Below are positions 1-7,366 of a stretch of 64,000 nt of DNA, in pieces (within the stretch, counting starts at the first letter, position 1; each line of letters opens with the position of its first letter). The notes under the pieces were generated by a model that was given only the letters and a program-made list of their open reading frames with translations, did not search any database and had not been told where the DNA came from. The position numbers and the translations under genes are program-made. The DNA lies in contig NZ_JABUXW010000005.1 in NCBI RefSeq assembly GCF_014897585.1, forward strand, positions 124,001-188,000. The letters run 5' to 3'. This stretch comes from Brachybacterium tyrofermentans. GTDB taxonomy: Bacteria > Actinomycetota > Actinomycetes > Actinomycetales > Dermabacteraceae.

Positions 1-139
1 CGAGGAGCGGATGAGGCTGCTCGCGAGCTGGGCGGCGACCCGCCGCGCCGAGCAGCAGCCGGACCGACATGCCGGGCAGCAGCCGGAACGAGATGCCGGG
101 CGGCAGCCGGACCGACATGCCGGGCAGCAGGCCGGATGA
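1..139 (+). CDS. C-terminal fragment of an unidentified protein
   Basis: An open frame enters from the left edge and stops with TGA at 137-139, giving the last 45 residues of a protein whose body lies outside the window. The first part (EERMRLLASWAATRRAEQQ) looks like an ordinary helical end. The rest is an eight-residue repeat (QQPDRHAG, QQPERDAG, RQPDRHAG, QQAG) encoded by a 24-base tandem repeat. It is convergent with the fusion gene that ends at 147, with 7 bases between stops. I do not recognise the family. The frame is believable because the repeat and the stop fit tightly against the neighbour, but a chance frame in GC-rich DNA cannot be excluded. Confidence 0.4.
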   Translation, partial: EERMRLLASWAATRRAEQQPDRHAGQQPERDAGRQPDRHAGQQAG

Positions 140-146
140 GAGCGGG

Positions 147-3100
147 TCAGCTCGCAGGGTCCGCCCAGGGGCGCAGCGGGGAGACGGCGTCGATCCGGTC
201 GCGCCGCCAACCGTCCGGGCCTTGCACCATGTTGGAGGCCAGCGGGATCTGGTGCGAGGCGCTCTCCAGGATGTGCATGAGGTAGCCGGCGGTGTTGGGC
301 AGGGCCACGATGTCTCCTCGGTGGACCCCGTGTGGGAAGCGCAGACGTCGACGCTGGATCAGCTCCGCCTCGATGCAGTAGGCGCCCACCAGGAACGCGT
401 CCACCGGTTCCGATGTGCTCTGCGGCGGCACGGCGCCGGCGCGGACCAGCACCGGGTCCACGAGGAAGTCATCCGAGGTGGATCGGCACTGGGTGCGGTT
501 CATCTCGAGCCCGACCAGCGGGATCCCGTCGCTCGTGGAGGTGCGCTGGACGACTCGGGCCAGGGTCATGCCGCAGCCGTCGAGCATCGAGCGCCCGGGC
601 TCGCAGCGCAGCTCCAGGCCGCGCTCGCGCAGGGCGTCGGCGGCCGTGGTCCCCGGGTCCACCTCGGCGGCGAGGAAGGTGGTCAGCCACTGGCCGCGCA
701 CCACGTCCTGGTGATACGGATACACCTGTCGCAGCGGTTCCCCGCGCCAGGTCAGCGAGCTATCCGCTGTGCCGGTCCGGTCCTCGTGCGCGCTCCAGAA
801 GGTGGCCCATTCCTCGGGGTCGTCGAGGTAGGACATGGGGATCCCACCCCCGATGTCGATGAACCGAGGTCGGTGACCGAGCGCACGCAGGGCATCGACC
901 AGGCCGACCGCCTCGGCGAGGGCATGGGCGCGGGCGAGGGGGTCGTAGCCGTGCAGGTGGAAGTGAATGCCGTCGAGGCGCAGAGCGTCCTGGACGGGGT
1001 CGCGGGACTGGGCCCACTCGCGCCAGGTGCGCGCGGATTCTCCGAACCGGGTGGGGCCGACGGTCTCGCTCGGCGTGGGCGCGAGCCGCAGGGCGACGGG
1101 CCGACGGGTGGGGGCCGGGACGGAGCTGGGCGAGGCGAGCAGGGCGTCGACCGCGGCGGCCTCGTCGAGGTTGTCCAGCACCAGCATCGCCCCGGAGGTC
1201 AGTGCCAGGCGCAGCAGCGGGGCCGGTTTGATGGCCGCCGTGACCACGATGTCCTGTGCCGGGACACCGAGTTCGAGGGCCTGCTCCAGTTCGCGCTCGC
1301 TGCCCATGTCGAGCCCGAGCCCGGCGTTCTGCGCCGCCGTCATCAGACCGAGGGTCTTGTTCGCCTTGCGCGCCACGAAGATGCGCAGGTCGACGCCCTG
1401 TTCTGCGGCGGCGTCCGACAGCTCGGAGGCATTGCGGGGCAGCGCCGAGAAGTCGTGCACGTTCAGCGGGCTGCCGTGATCCTCGAGCAGGTCGCGGCAG
1501 GCGACGGGATCGGCGAGGAGCTCGCGCATCCACGGCTCCAGGCGCGCGGTCAGCGGAGGCAGGCCCTGGCAGCCGGACCGGAGATCCGCATCGTCGGGAA
1601 CGTCGGGGACGTCGGGTCGTTGCAGGCTGGGACGGCGCGGGCTGGGACGGCGTGCGCCGAGAAGTCGAGCGCCGAGGCGGCGAGCCCAGAGCCCCGGCTC
1701 GGCATGCAGATGGCGGTTGAGGGTGTCGTGGCCGATCACGTGGTCCTCCGTCGGCCGGCCCAGGAGCGCCAGTCCCTCGACGCGACTCCCGTCGGGCGCG
1801 ATCGCGGTGGCGTCGGGGTCGATGACCGCGCCGCGACGGCCGGGACGCACCGACACCAGGCCCGTCTCCAGCAGGTGTCGCGCCAGCGGATCGGAGACGC
1901 CGACCAGGCCAGGAGGGGGCTGGACCGCATCGACCACGACATCGGCCGAGGCAGAGCCGGCGGGCAGGCCCTGGATCCCCTGCGCGGTGATCGTGGTGCC
2001 GGCGTCGACCCAGGACAGGTCCACCGCGCCGGAGTCGACCATCGCGAGCAGCTCGCGCGCGGTGTCCAGGGGCGGCCCGAAGGCGAAGCGGTCCAGCACC
2101 AGCTCGGCCTCCCGGAACCGGGACCAGGCCGTCTCGTCGACCGTGCAGTCTCGCAGCGCCGCGGTGATCTGGGGATACATCAGCACCCAGGCGCGGCCGA
2201 GGGCCCAGCTGGGCCCTGGCTTCCGGCTGCCCTCGGCGACGGCCACGCTGCGACGCAGCGCCTCCGCGGCGCGTCCTGGCCCGGAGGGCAGCTCGGGATC
2301 GGAGCCCTCGCCGAGCGTGCGGCGCACGGCGAGGGCTGGCGCCGAGCCGGTGTCGACATCGACATCGACATCGACATCGGAATCGACATCGTCGAGCAAC
2401 CGAGCGGCGACGCCCAGCACGATCTCGAGCACCTGATCCGGGGTCAGGGAGCCGGAGAGGGAGGTCTCGTACGCCAGCTGGCGTCGGCCCTCCTCGATCG
2501 CCGCCTCAGCAGCGTCGGGCAGGGCGGTTCCCGGATCGGGCTTCGCCTCCAGGAGCAGGCCGTGGCGGGTGGTGGGGAGGATCGCAGACGGCTCCTCGGG
2601 ACTGCGCTCGTGGAGCAGCCGCCCGGATCCGGCGGAATCGGGGTGGAAGCGGGCGCCGCGGCCGACGGTGAGCGTGAGGGCAGCATCGATGAAGGTCAGG
2701 GCCCCACCCCGCACAGCCACCCGGGACCCGGGTGGCACGTGAGCCGCCGCGAGCATGGTCCCGACCGGCAGGACGGCGGGGCGCAGCGGCAGCCCAGCAG
2801 ACCACCGGCCTGAGGCCCGCGCGGTCGCCAGGGAGCTGTCGTGCCCCGCCGCGTGGCCGGTCGCCACGAGCACCTCGTCGGCGGGAATCTCGCCAGCCGG
2901 AGCTGCGGGGGTCTCAGCTGCGTCGGCCGGCGCGAGCGGCGCCGAGCCCTCCCCTCGCGAGACCAGCCATCCGTCGGCGTCCCGATGGACGGCGACGGCG
3001 CGGTCGCGGAGCAGGCGGACAGTCCCGAACGGGGCGAGGGACTCCAGCATCCGCTGCCAGCGCTCGGTCAGATAGCGGCCGACGACGGCGCGCGGCGGGT

Positions 3101-3434
3101 ACGGCTCCTCGGCCAGCTCCGGATGCTCCCGCGCCGCCCAGTCCGGGAAGGATGCGAAGGCGCCGGCAGCCGGGGCATCGAGGATCCCGGAGCCGACGTT
3201 CAGCCGCAGCTCGGGAGGCTGGGAGAGGTCGTAGGCGGCTCCGGTGCCGGGATGCTCGCCGGGGTCGAGGACAGTGATCTCCAGGAGCTCTCGCGGGGAG
3301 CCGGCCCCAGGGCGCCCGACGGGTTCCGGGTGACCGACCAGCAGCGCGGCGAGCTCCTCGAGGGCGAACAGGGCCTTGGGGCCGGCCCCGATCACGACCA
3401 GGCGCAGGGGCGCTCCGGGGGCGCGCTCAGCCAC
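147..3434 (-). CDS. FAD/NAD(P)-binding and Y4yA-type PLP decarboxylase fusion protein
   Basis: A 1095-residue two-part protein. Residues 1 to about 600 begin with a Rossmann motif (VVIGAGPKALFAL, near 13-25) and resemble FAD/NAD(P)-binding proteins of the PF13454 type. Residues from about 625 form a fold-III PLP enzyme of the ornithine/DAP decarboxylase group: the PLP lysine is in FVARKANKT (about K689), followed by FHLHGYD, DIGGGIPMSY and GAYCIEAEL. The latter is most like Y4yA-family enzymes. The GTG start at 3434 overlaps the SbnA-like gene's stop by 8 bases, so translation is probably coupled. Longer upstream starts would read through the neighbour. A hexanucleotide repeat near residues 350-361 gives an Asp-Val run. 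The likely role is oxidation plus decarboxylation of an amino-acid-derived building block, perhaps of a metallophore; the substrate is unknown. Confidence 0.75.
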   Translation of the reverse strand: MAERAPGAPLRLVVIGAGPKALFALEELAALLVGHPEPVGRPGAGSPRELLEITVLDPGEHPGTGAAYDLSQPPELRLNVGSGILDAPAAGAFASFPDWAAREHPELAEEPYPPRAVVGRYLTERWQRMLESLAPFGTVRLLRDRAVAVHRDADGWLVSRGEGSAPLAPADAAETPAAPAGEIPADEVLVATGHAAGHDSSLATARASGRWSAGLPLRPAVLPVGTMLAAAHVPPGSRVAVRGGALTFIDAALTLTVGRGARFHPDSAGSGRLLHERSPEEPSAILPTTRHGLLLEAKPDPGTALPDAAEAAIEEGRRQLAYETSLSGSLTPDQVLEIVLGVAARLLDDVDSDVDVDVDVDTGSAPALAVRRTLGEGSDPELPSGPGRAAEALRRSVAVAEGSRKPGPSWALGRAWVLMYPQITAALRDCTVDETAWSRFREAELVLDRFAFGPPLDTARELLAMVDSGAVDLSWVDAGTTITAQGIQGLPAGSASADVVVDAVQPPPGLVGVSDPLARHLLETGLVSVRPGRRGAVIDPDATAIAPDGSRVEGLALLGRPTEDHVIGHDTLNRHLHAEPGLWARRLGARLLGARRPSPRRPSLQRPDVPDVPDDADLRSGCQGLPPLTARLEPWMRELLADPVACRDLLEDHGSPLNVHDFSALPRNASELSDAAAEQGVDLRIFVARKANKTLGLMTAAQNAGLGLDMGSERELEQALELGVPAQDIVVTAAIKPAPLLRLALTSGAMLVLDNLDEAAAVDALLASPSSVPAPTRRPVALRLAPTPSETVGPTRFGESARTWREWAQSRDPVQDALRLDGIHFHLHGYDPLARAHALAEAVGLVDALRALGHRPRFIDIGGGIPMSYLDDPEEWATFWSAHEDRTGTADSSLTWRGEPLRQVYPYHQDVVRGQWLTTFLAAEVDPGTTAADALRERGLELRCEPGRSMLDGCGMTLARVVQRTSTSDGIPLVGLEMNRTQCRSTSDDFLVDPVLVRAGAVPPQSTSEPVDAFLVGAYCIEAELIQRRRLRFPHGVHRGDIVALPNTAGYLMHILESASHQIPLASNMVQGPDGWRRDRIDAVSPLRPWADPAS
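2350..2391 (-). repeat. GACATC-type hexanucleotide repeat inside the fusion gene
   Basis: About seven near-perfect 6-base units (one altered) encode alternating Asp-Val residues in the N-terminal half of the fusion protein. Because the unit is a multiple of three, copy-number change lengthens or shortens an acidic loop without shifting frame. Confidence 0.8.
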
Positions 3435-4503
3435 GCGCGGCAGTGGCCAGCAGGGACGAGGTCGCTGCGGCCAGGGCGTCGGCATCGGCGTCGAGGGTCT
3501 GCTGGACCCAGGCATCGTCGTAGACGGTCTCGAGATAGGGCACTCCGCCATCGTGCACGATGAATGCGAGCCGTGTGCCGGGTTCCAGTCGGGGGACGAG
3601 CGTGCCCAGCGCGTGGACGATCCCGCCCGTGGAGGCACCGGCGAGGATCCCTTCGCGGCGGGCGAGCAGTCGCGCGCCGACCACGCAGTCCGCACCGCTC
3701 ACGCGCACCACCTGGTCCGGCTCGACGGTGCGGGAGATGTCGGTGACCACGCCCGCCCCGAGGCCCGGCAGGGGGCGCGGGGCGGCGGTGCCGCCGAACA
3801 GGACGCTGCCCACGGCGTCGACCGCGATCGTGCGGGTCGCCATGCCGGAGTCGTGGATGTAGGCGGTGCAGCCGGCGATGGTGCCGGTGGTGCTCACGGC
3901 GGCCATCAGCGCGTCGAGCCGGTGGTCGGTGGCCTCGGCGATCTCGCGCATGGTGCCTGCTGCGTGGGCGCCGGGGTTCGCCGGGTTGCCGTACTGGAAC
4001 AGGTTCACCGCGCCGGGGATCTGCTCCAGGAGCTGCTCGACCCGGCGGAACCGGGCCGTGAGCAGGTCGCCGGTCTCGGGATCCGGTTCGGAGACCAGGG
4101 AGATCTCCCCGCCGAGTGCGCGGATGGTGGCCACGGTGGTGGTGTTGGTACGGGAGTCGACCACGCACACGAAGCGCACGCCGTGCGCGGTGCACACGCG
4201 CGCCAGGGCCACTCCGAGGTTGCCGGAGCTGGATTCGACGACCGTGCCGCCGGCGGAGAGGCGGCCGCTCGCGATCGCGTCGCGCACCATCGCGAGCGCC
4301 GGGCGGTCCTTGGTGCTGCCGCCGGGATTCACGGATTCCAGCTTGGCGAGGATCTCGACGCCCGAGTCGGGGAACAGGTGGTCGAGACGGATCAGCGGGG
4401 TGCGGCCCACGGCGGCGGAGACGCCGACGGTGATGCCGGGGGCGACAGCGCCGGGCGTGCCGAGGCCGGGATCCTGGGCGGACTGCGCGAGGTGTGTGGT
4501 CAC
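3427..4503 (-). CDS. SbnA-like cysteine synthase family PLP enzyme
   Basis: A 358-residue fold-II PLP enzyme. The PLP lysine is K65 in NPGGSTKDRPAL, followed by the substrate-binding ESSSGNLG loop and the phosphate-binding VSTTGTIAG loop. The order and spacing match cysteine synthase and SbnA, which in staphyloferrin B synthesis joins O-phosphoserine and glutamate on the way to 2,3-diaminopropionate. Pairing an SbnA-like enzyme with a PLP decarboxylase also occurs in staphyloferrin loci (SbnA/SbnH), so the 8-base overlap with the fusion gene suggests a joint pathway. I chose GTG at 4503: a TANNNT box (TATTTT, 4511-4516) lies 7 bases before it, as in leaderless actinobacterial mRNAs, and homology starts soon after. 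A plain cysteine synthase role is less likely given the partner. Confidence 0.75.
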   Translation of the reverse strand: MTTHLAQSAQDPGLGTPGAVAPGITVGVSAAVGRTPLIRLDHLFPDSGVEILAKLESVNPGGSTKDRPALAMVRDAIASGRLSAGGTVVESSSGNLGVALARVCTAHGVRFVCVVDSRTNTTTVATIRALGGEISLVSEPDPETGDLLTARFRRVEQLLEQIPGAVNLFQYGNPANPGAHAAGTMREIAEATDHRLDALMAAVSTTGTIAGCTAYIHDSGMATRTIAVDAVGSVLFGGTAAPRPLPGLGAGVVTDISRTVEPDQVVRVSGADCVVGARLLARREGILAGASTGGIVHALGTLVPRLEPGTRLAFIVHDGGVPYLETVYDDAWVQQTLDADADALAAATSSLLATAARG

Positions 4504-4765
4504 GTTCGTCAAAATACGGCACTGCGGGGCCCGTGCCGAGGGTCGTTCCGACCTTCCCCGGTACCACCGCGCGTGGTGGTCGAAGGGCCAGGGGCGTGCT
4601 AGCAGGAAATCGTCGCAGGCGGGATGGGCGCGCGCAGGATGCCGGTGCGTCGGAGACCCGTGCGACCAGGCCCGTATCGGTACCGAACGGTCGGGTCCGT
4701 ACCCGGGATCGGAGGGTGCGAGTACCGTCGGCCGGGACAGCACCGGCGACGCGGGAGGACCCCTC
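4504..4765. promoter_or_regulatory. Divergent intergenic region with -10 box and inverted repeat
   Basis: This gap separates the SbnA-like operon (-) from the PPOX gene (+). On the minus strand TATTTT (4511-4516) sits 7 bases before the GTG start. An inverted repeat ACCACC-N6-GGTGGT lies at 4563-4580, about 60 bases upstream of that start, where an operator could act. No IdeR- or Zur-like box was seen. An AGGAGG-like ribosome site (gggagg, 4753-4758) precedes the PPOX start. Confidence 0.45.
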
Positions 4766-5248
4766 ATGACCGACGACACCCTGGCCCTGGAGGACGTGGT
4801 GGACACGCTCCGCGACGCCGACCTCGTCATGCTCACCACGGCGCTCCCGGGCGGCAAGCTCCTGTCTCACCCCCTGTCCATCCAGGGCGTGACCGACGAC
4901 GCGGACGTCTGGTTCTTCGTCGGACTGCGCGGCGGCCAGGCCGAGGCGCTGCGCAGCGGACCGCAGGTGAACCTCTCGATCTCGCAGGCAGGGTCGTGGC
5001 TGTCGGTCGCGGGACATGCCGAGTTCGTCGAGGACCGCTCTCTGGTGGAACAGCTGTGGACCAAGCGGGCGGCCGCCTACTTCCCCGACGGTCCGGACGA
5101 CCCGGACCTGGGGCTGCTGCGGGTCAGCGGCGAATCCGCGCAGTTCTGGGGCCTGCCCGGGGGCAAGGCCGCTGGGCTCGCGCAGATCCTCAAGGCGAAG
5201 GTGGTCGGGGAGCGCCCACCCGGTGGCACCGCCACCACCGAGCTCTGA
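4766..5248 (+). CDS. PPOX-family (general stress protein 26-like) flavin-binding protein
   Basis: A 160-residue soluble protein of the pyridoxamine 5'-phosphate oxidase-like split-barrel fold. The N-terminal helix (TLALEDVVDTL) is followed by strands typical of general stress protein 26 relatives: ADLVMLTT, KLLSHPLSIQ, DVWFFVG, then PQVNLSIS, SWLSVAGHAEFV and a late FWGLPGGKAAG segment. Members bind FMN, F420 or heme and often act in stress or redox housekeeping; which cofactor is used here cannot be told. The ATG at 4766 has a strong GGGAGG site 7-8 bases upstream, so longer in-frame openings are not needed. It stands alone, divergent from the SbnA-like operon and convergent with the next gene. 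Confidence 0.8.
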   Translation: MTDDTLALEDVVDTLRDADLVMLTTALPGGKLLSHPLSIQGVTDDADVWFFVGLRGGQAEALRSGPQVNLSISQAGSWLSVAGHAEFVEDRSLVEQLWTKRAAAYFPDGPDDPDLGLLRVSGESAQFWGLPGGKAAGLAQILKAKVVGERPPGGTATTEL

Positions 5249-5274
5249 GCGCGGACGCCGCGGGTCACCCGGGG

Positions 5275-6228
5275 TCAGCGGAGTGCGTCGCGCCGGGTCT
5301 TCAGCCAGCCGTCGAGGATGTCCCACACCGGGATGCCCACGAGCATGAACCACGTCAGGATTCCGAGGACCCGCATCGAGTCCGGCTCGACGCCGTTGTC
5401 GATGAACACCGTCTGGAGGAAGTCGGGGTTCAGCAGGAGTCCGTTGCCCAGCAACGTGAGCACCAGAGTCATGGCCAGCATGGCGAGCACGGTGTTGAGC
5501 ACTGCGAGCCGCACGGTCCAACGACCGTTCGCAGAGAGCATGACGGCCAGGACCGCCTCGAGGGCGATCAGGGCGAGCAGGCCGGCCATCGCCCAGGGCC
5601 ACAGCCCGGGGTTCAGGATCGACAGCGACTCCCCGTCGATCCTGAGGAAGCCGATGAAGTGGTCCCACAGGAGGGCGACCACGCCGGCCGCGGCCAGGAT
5701 GAGGGAGGCGATGAGGTCCGCCCGGCCCGTCCCCGTCGAGGTCGGCTCGCGCAGTTGATCCACGTCCCAGCCGGGGCCGGTGTCCGCGCCGGCACGCTCG
5801 AGGAGCACGAACACCAGCGTCACCCAGAAGACCAGATGCACCGTGGCGGTGACCCCCACGCCGATCGCCTGCCCGATGATCGCGCCGATCGAGGCGCCGG
5901 CGATCACCTGTGCGAGGGCGACTGCGAGGACAGCGCACACCGGCACGATCATCAGCAGGGTCCTCAGCAGCTGCCTCCAGGCGAGGTAGTAGCGGGGGCC
6001 CAGCAGGTGCAGCGGACGGTCGGCATAGCCCGCTGCGAGGGCGGCGGGGTCACCCAGCTCGGTGAGCACCTCGCGTTCGGCCGACGTCGGCTCCTCGCCC
6101 TGGTCGAGGCGAGCTTCCATGGCGTCCGCGATGGAGCCCTCGAGCTCTGCGCGCACGTCGTCCTGCGCGTCCGGCGGGAGGGAGGTGATGGTGGCGCTGA
6201 TATAGCGCTCGGTGAGTGAGGTGGCCAT
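5275..6228 (-). CDS. HAAS-type membrane protein, PadR partner
   Basis: A 317-residue integral membrane protein. Residues 1-80 form a cytosolic helical domain (LTERYISATITSL, DVRAELEGSIADAM, LTELGDPAALAAGYADRP) of the kind called HAAS or permease-prefix domain, found next to PadR regulators. About six to seven hydrophobic segments follow, from LLRTLLMIVPVCAVLAVALA to the end. The start at 6228 leaves one base between the upstream padR stop and this ATG, so the two genes form one transcript. The pairing suggests a PadR-controlled envelope-response module. No transported substrate is visible. Confidence 0.7.
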   Translation of the reverse strand: MATSLTERYISATITSLPPDAQDDVRAELEGSIADAMEARLDQGEEPTSAEREVLTELGDPAALAAGYADRPLHLLGPRYYLAWRQLLRTLLMIVPVCAVLAVALAQVIAGASIGAIIGQAIGVGVTATVHLVFWVTLVFVLLERAGADTGPGWDVDQLREPTSTGTGRADLIASLILAAAGVVALLWDHFIGFLRIDGESLSILNPGLWPWAMAGLLALIALEAVLAVMLSANGRWTVRLAVLNTVLAMLAMTLVLTLLGNGLLLNPDFLQTVFIDNGVEPDSMRVLGILTWFMLVGIPVWDILDGWLKTRRDALR

Positions 6229-6229
6229 G

Positions 6230-6577
6230 TCAGTTCTCCTCCGGGGTGCCCGGGTCATCGGTGACGGATGCGATCGATCGCGTGAGGTCGTGCCATTCCG
6301 TGCTGAGGGTGTCGGCCAGGCTCATGCCCTCCGCCGAGGTGACGTAGAACTTGCGGGGCCGTGTGTCCTCGGTGTTCCACTCGCTGGTCAGGAAGCCCTG
6401 TTTCTCGAGCCGACGCAGCAGGGGGTAGAGCGTGTTCGCGTCCGTGAGGACACCGTGCGCCGCGAGCTGCTCGAGCAGGTTGTAGCCGTAGCCGGGGGTG
6501 CGCAGCAGCTGCAGGCATGCGAGCACGACGGTGCCGCGTCTCAGCTCCTGCAGGTGGGTGTCGAAGGACTCGCTCAT
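6230..6577 (-). CDS. PadR family transcriptional regulator
   Basis: A 115-residue winged-helix repressor. The sequence shows the PadR pattern: a leading helix (LQELRRGTVVLACLQLL), GYNLLEQLAAHG, then TLYPLLRRLEKQGFLTSEW and the wing RKFYVTSAEG, ending in a short dimerisation helix (LSTEWHDLTRSI). It belongs to the short (subfamily 2) PadR group. It likely represses its own two-gene operon: a long palindrome immediately precedes its start codon. The ligand is unknown. The start is fixed by the palindrome and by the family's usual N-terminus. Confidence 0.9.
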   Translation of the reverse strand: MSESFDTHLQELRRGTVVLACLQLLRTPGYGYNLLEQLAAHGVLTDANTLYPLLRRLEKQGFLTSEWNTEDTRPRKFYVTSAEGMSLADTLSTEWHDLTRSIASVTDDPGTPEEN

Positions 6578-6602
6578 GTCTCACACCATAGTGTGTGAGA
6601 CA
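6577..6602. promoter_or_regulatory. 26-bp palindromic PadR operator with upstream -10 box
   Basis: TGTCTCACAC-N6-GTGTGAGACA is a perfect inverted repeat with 10-base arms that begins at the padR start codon. On the minus strand TATATA (6611-6616) lies just upstream, so a bound repressor would sit on the transcription start. PadR proteins often bind long palindromes containing ATAC/GTAT or ACAC/GTGT cores. Confidence 0.7.
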
Positions 6603-6637
6603 CAGTGTTGTATATAGCGCGGTCGCGCGAGGGGTGG

Positions 6638-7366
6638 TCAGTCGGGTCTGCGCGCGCTGAAGCGTCGCTGCAGCTGCGGGGAGTGGCCGGGGGCGACGCC
6701 GTGGGCACGATCCAGCTCGAGCACCTCGGTCAGGGGATCGGCGCGCACGTCCGCGAAACCGGCCGCCTCCCACTCGGCGATGATCTGCTCGGTGCCGGCG
6801 CGTCCGAAGGACAGGCGCTCGAAGGCCTCCGCGTCGTAGGCCGACGCGAAGTGGTCCTGCCGCTCGGTCCCGCGCGGCAGCTCCTCCTCGCCCCGGAACC
6901 AGGCGGCGTCGACCGCCACGAGCACCCCGCCGGGGCGCAGCAGCTCGTACCAGCGGGACAGCGCCGCGGGGGCATCGCGCAGCGTCCACAGCAGGTACCG
7001 CGAGACGATCGCGTCGAAGGTGCTCGGGGCGAAGGGCGGATCCACGGCGTCCCCGACCAGGAACGTCGGCGGATTCGGATGGTCCGCGCACTTGGCGTGC
7101 GCCTGCTCGAGCATGCCCGTGGCCAGGTCGATCCCGGTCACCGTGTGGCCCGAGCCCGCGAGCAGCAGGGCCATATTCCCGCTGCCGGTTCCTGCATCGA
7201 GGATCGTGGACGCCCCCGTCGGGAGCACCTCGGTCCAGACCCGGGACCAGGTCTCACGTTCCTCGGGGTGGGCGAGGCGGCACAGCTGGTGCTCGTCGTA
7301 CTCGGCCGCGTATCGGGTCCAGTAGTCGTTCCAGCGGGCCTGGGCGGGGTCGGCGGTGGGCGTCAA
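6638..7366 (-). CDS. Class I SAM-dependent methyltransferase
   Basis: A 242-residue methyltransferase. Motif I is ILDAGTGSGNMALLL (55-69), motif II contains VTGIDLATGMLEQA, and the later VGDAVDPPFAPSTFDAIVSRY and LRPGGVLVAVD segments complete the Rossmann fold. It starts with TTG at 7366, which has GAGGAG 7-8 bases upstream (7374-7379). The start lies inside the coding region of the upstream ABC ATPase, giving a 113-base overlap, so it is probably co-translated with the importer. Methyltransferases beside FecCD importers recur in actinobacteria. A role in modifying the imported ligand is an inference; the substrate is unknown. Confidence 0.8.
   Translation of the reverse strand: MTPTADPAQARWNDYWTRYAAEYDEHQLCRLAHPEERETWSRVWTEVLPTGASTILDAGTGSGNMALLLAGSGHTVTGIDLATGMLEQAHAKCADHPNPPTFLVGDAVDPPFAPSTFDAIVSRYLLWTLRDAPAALSRWYELLRPGGVLVAVDAAWFRGEEELPRGTERQDHFASAYDAEAFERLSFGRAGTEQIIAEWEAAGFADVRADPLTEVLELDRAHGVAPGHSPQLQRRFSARRPD

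Noticed and set aside
69-2813. A 914-codon open frame on the plus strand opposite the fusion gene
   Set aside because: It is antisense to a gene with clear FAD and PLP motifs and has a low-complexity Gly/Arg/Gln composition typical of GC-rich shadow frames.
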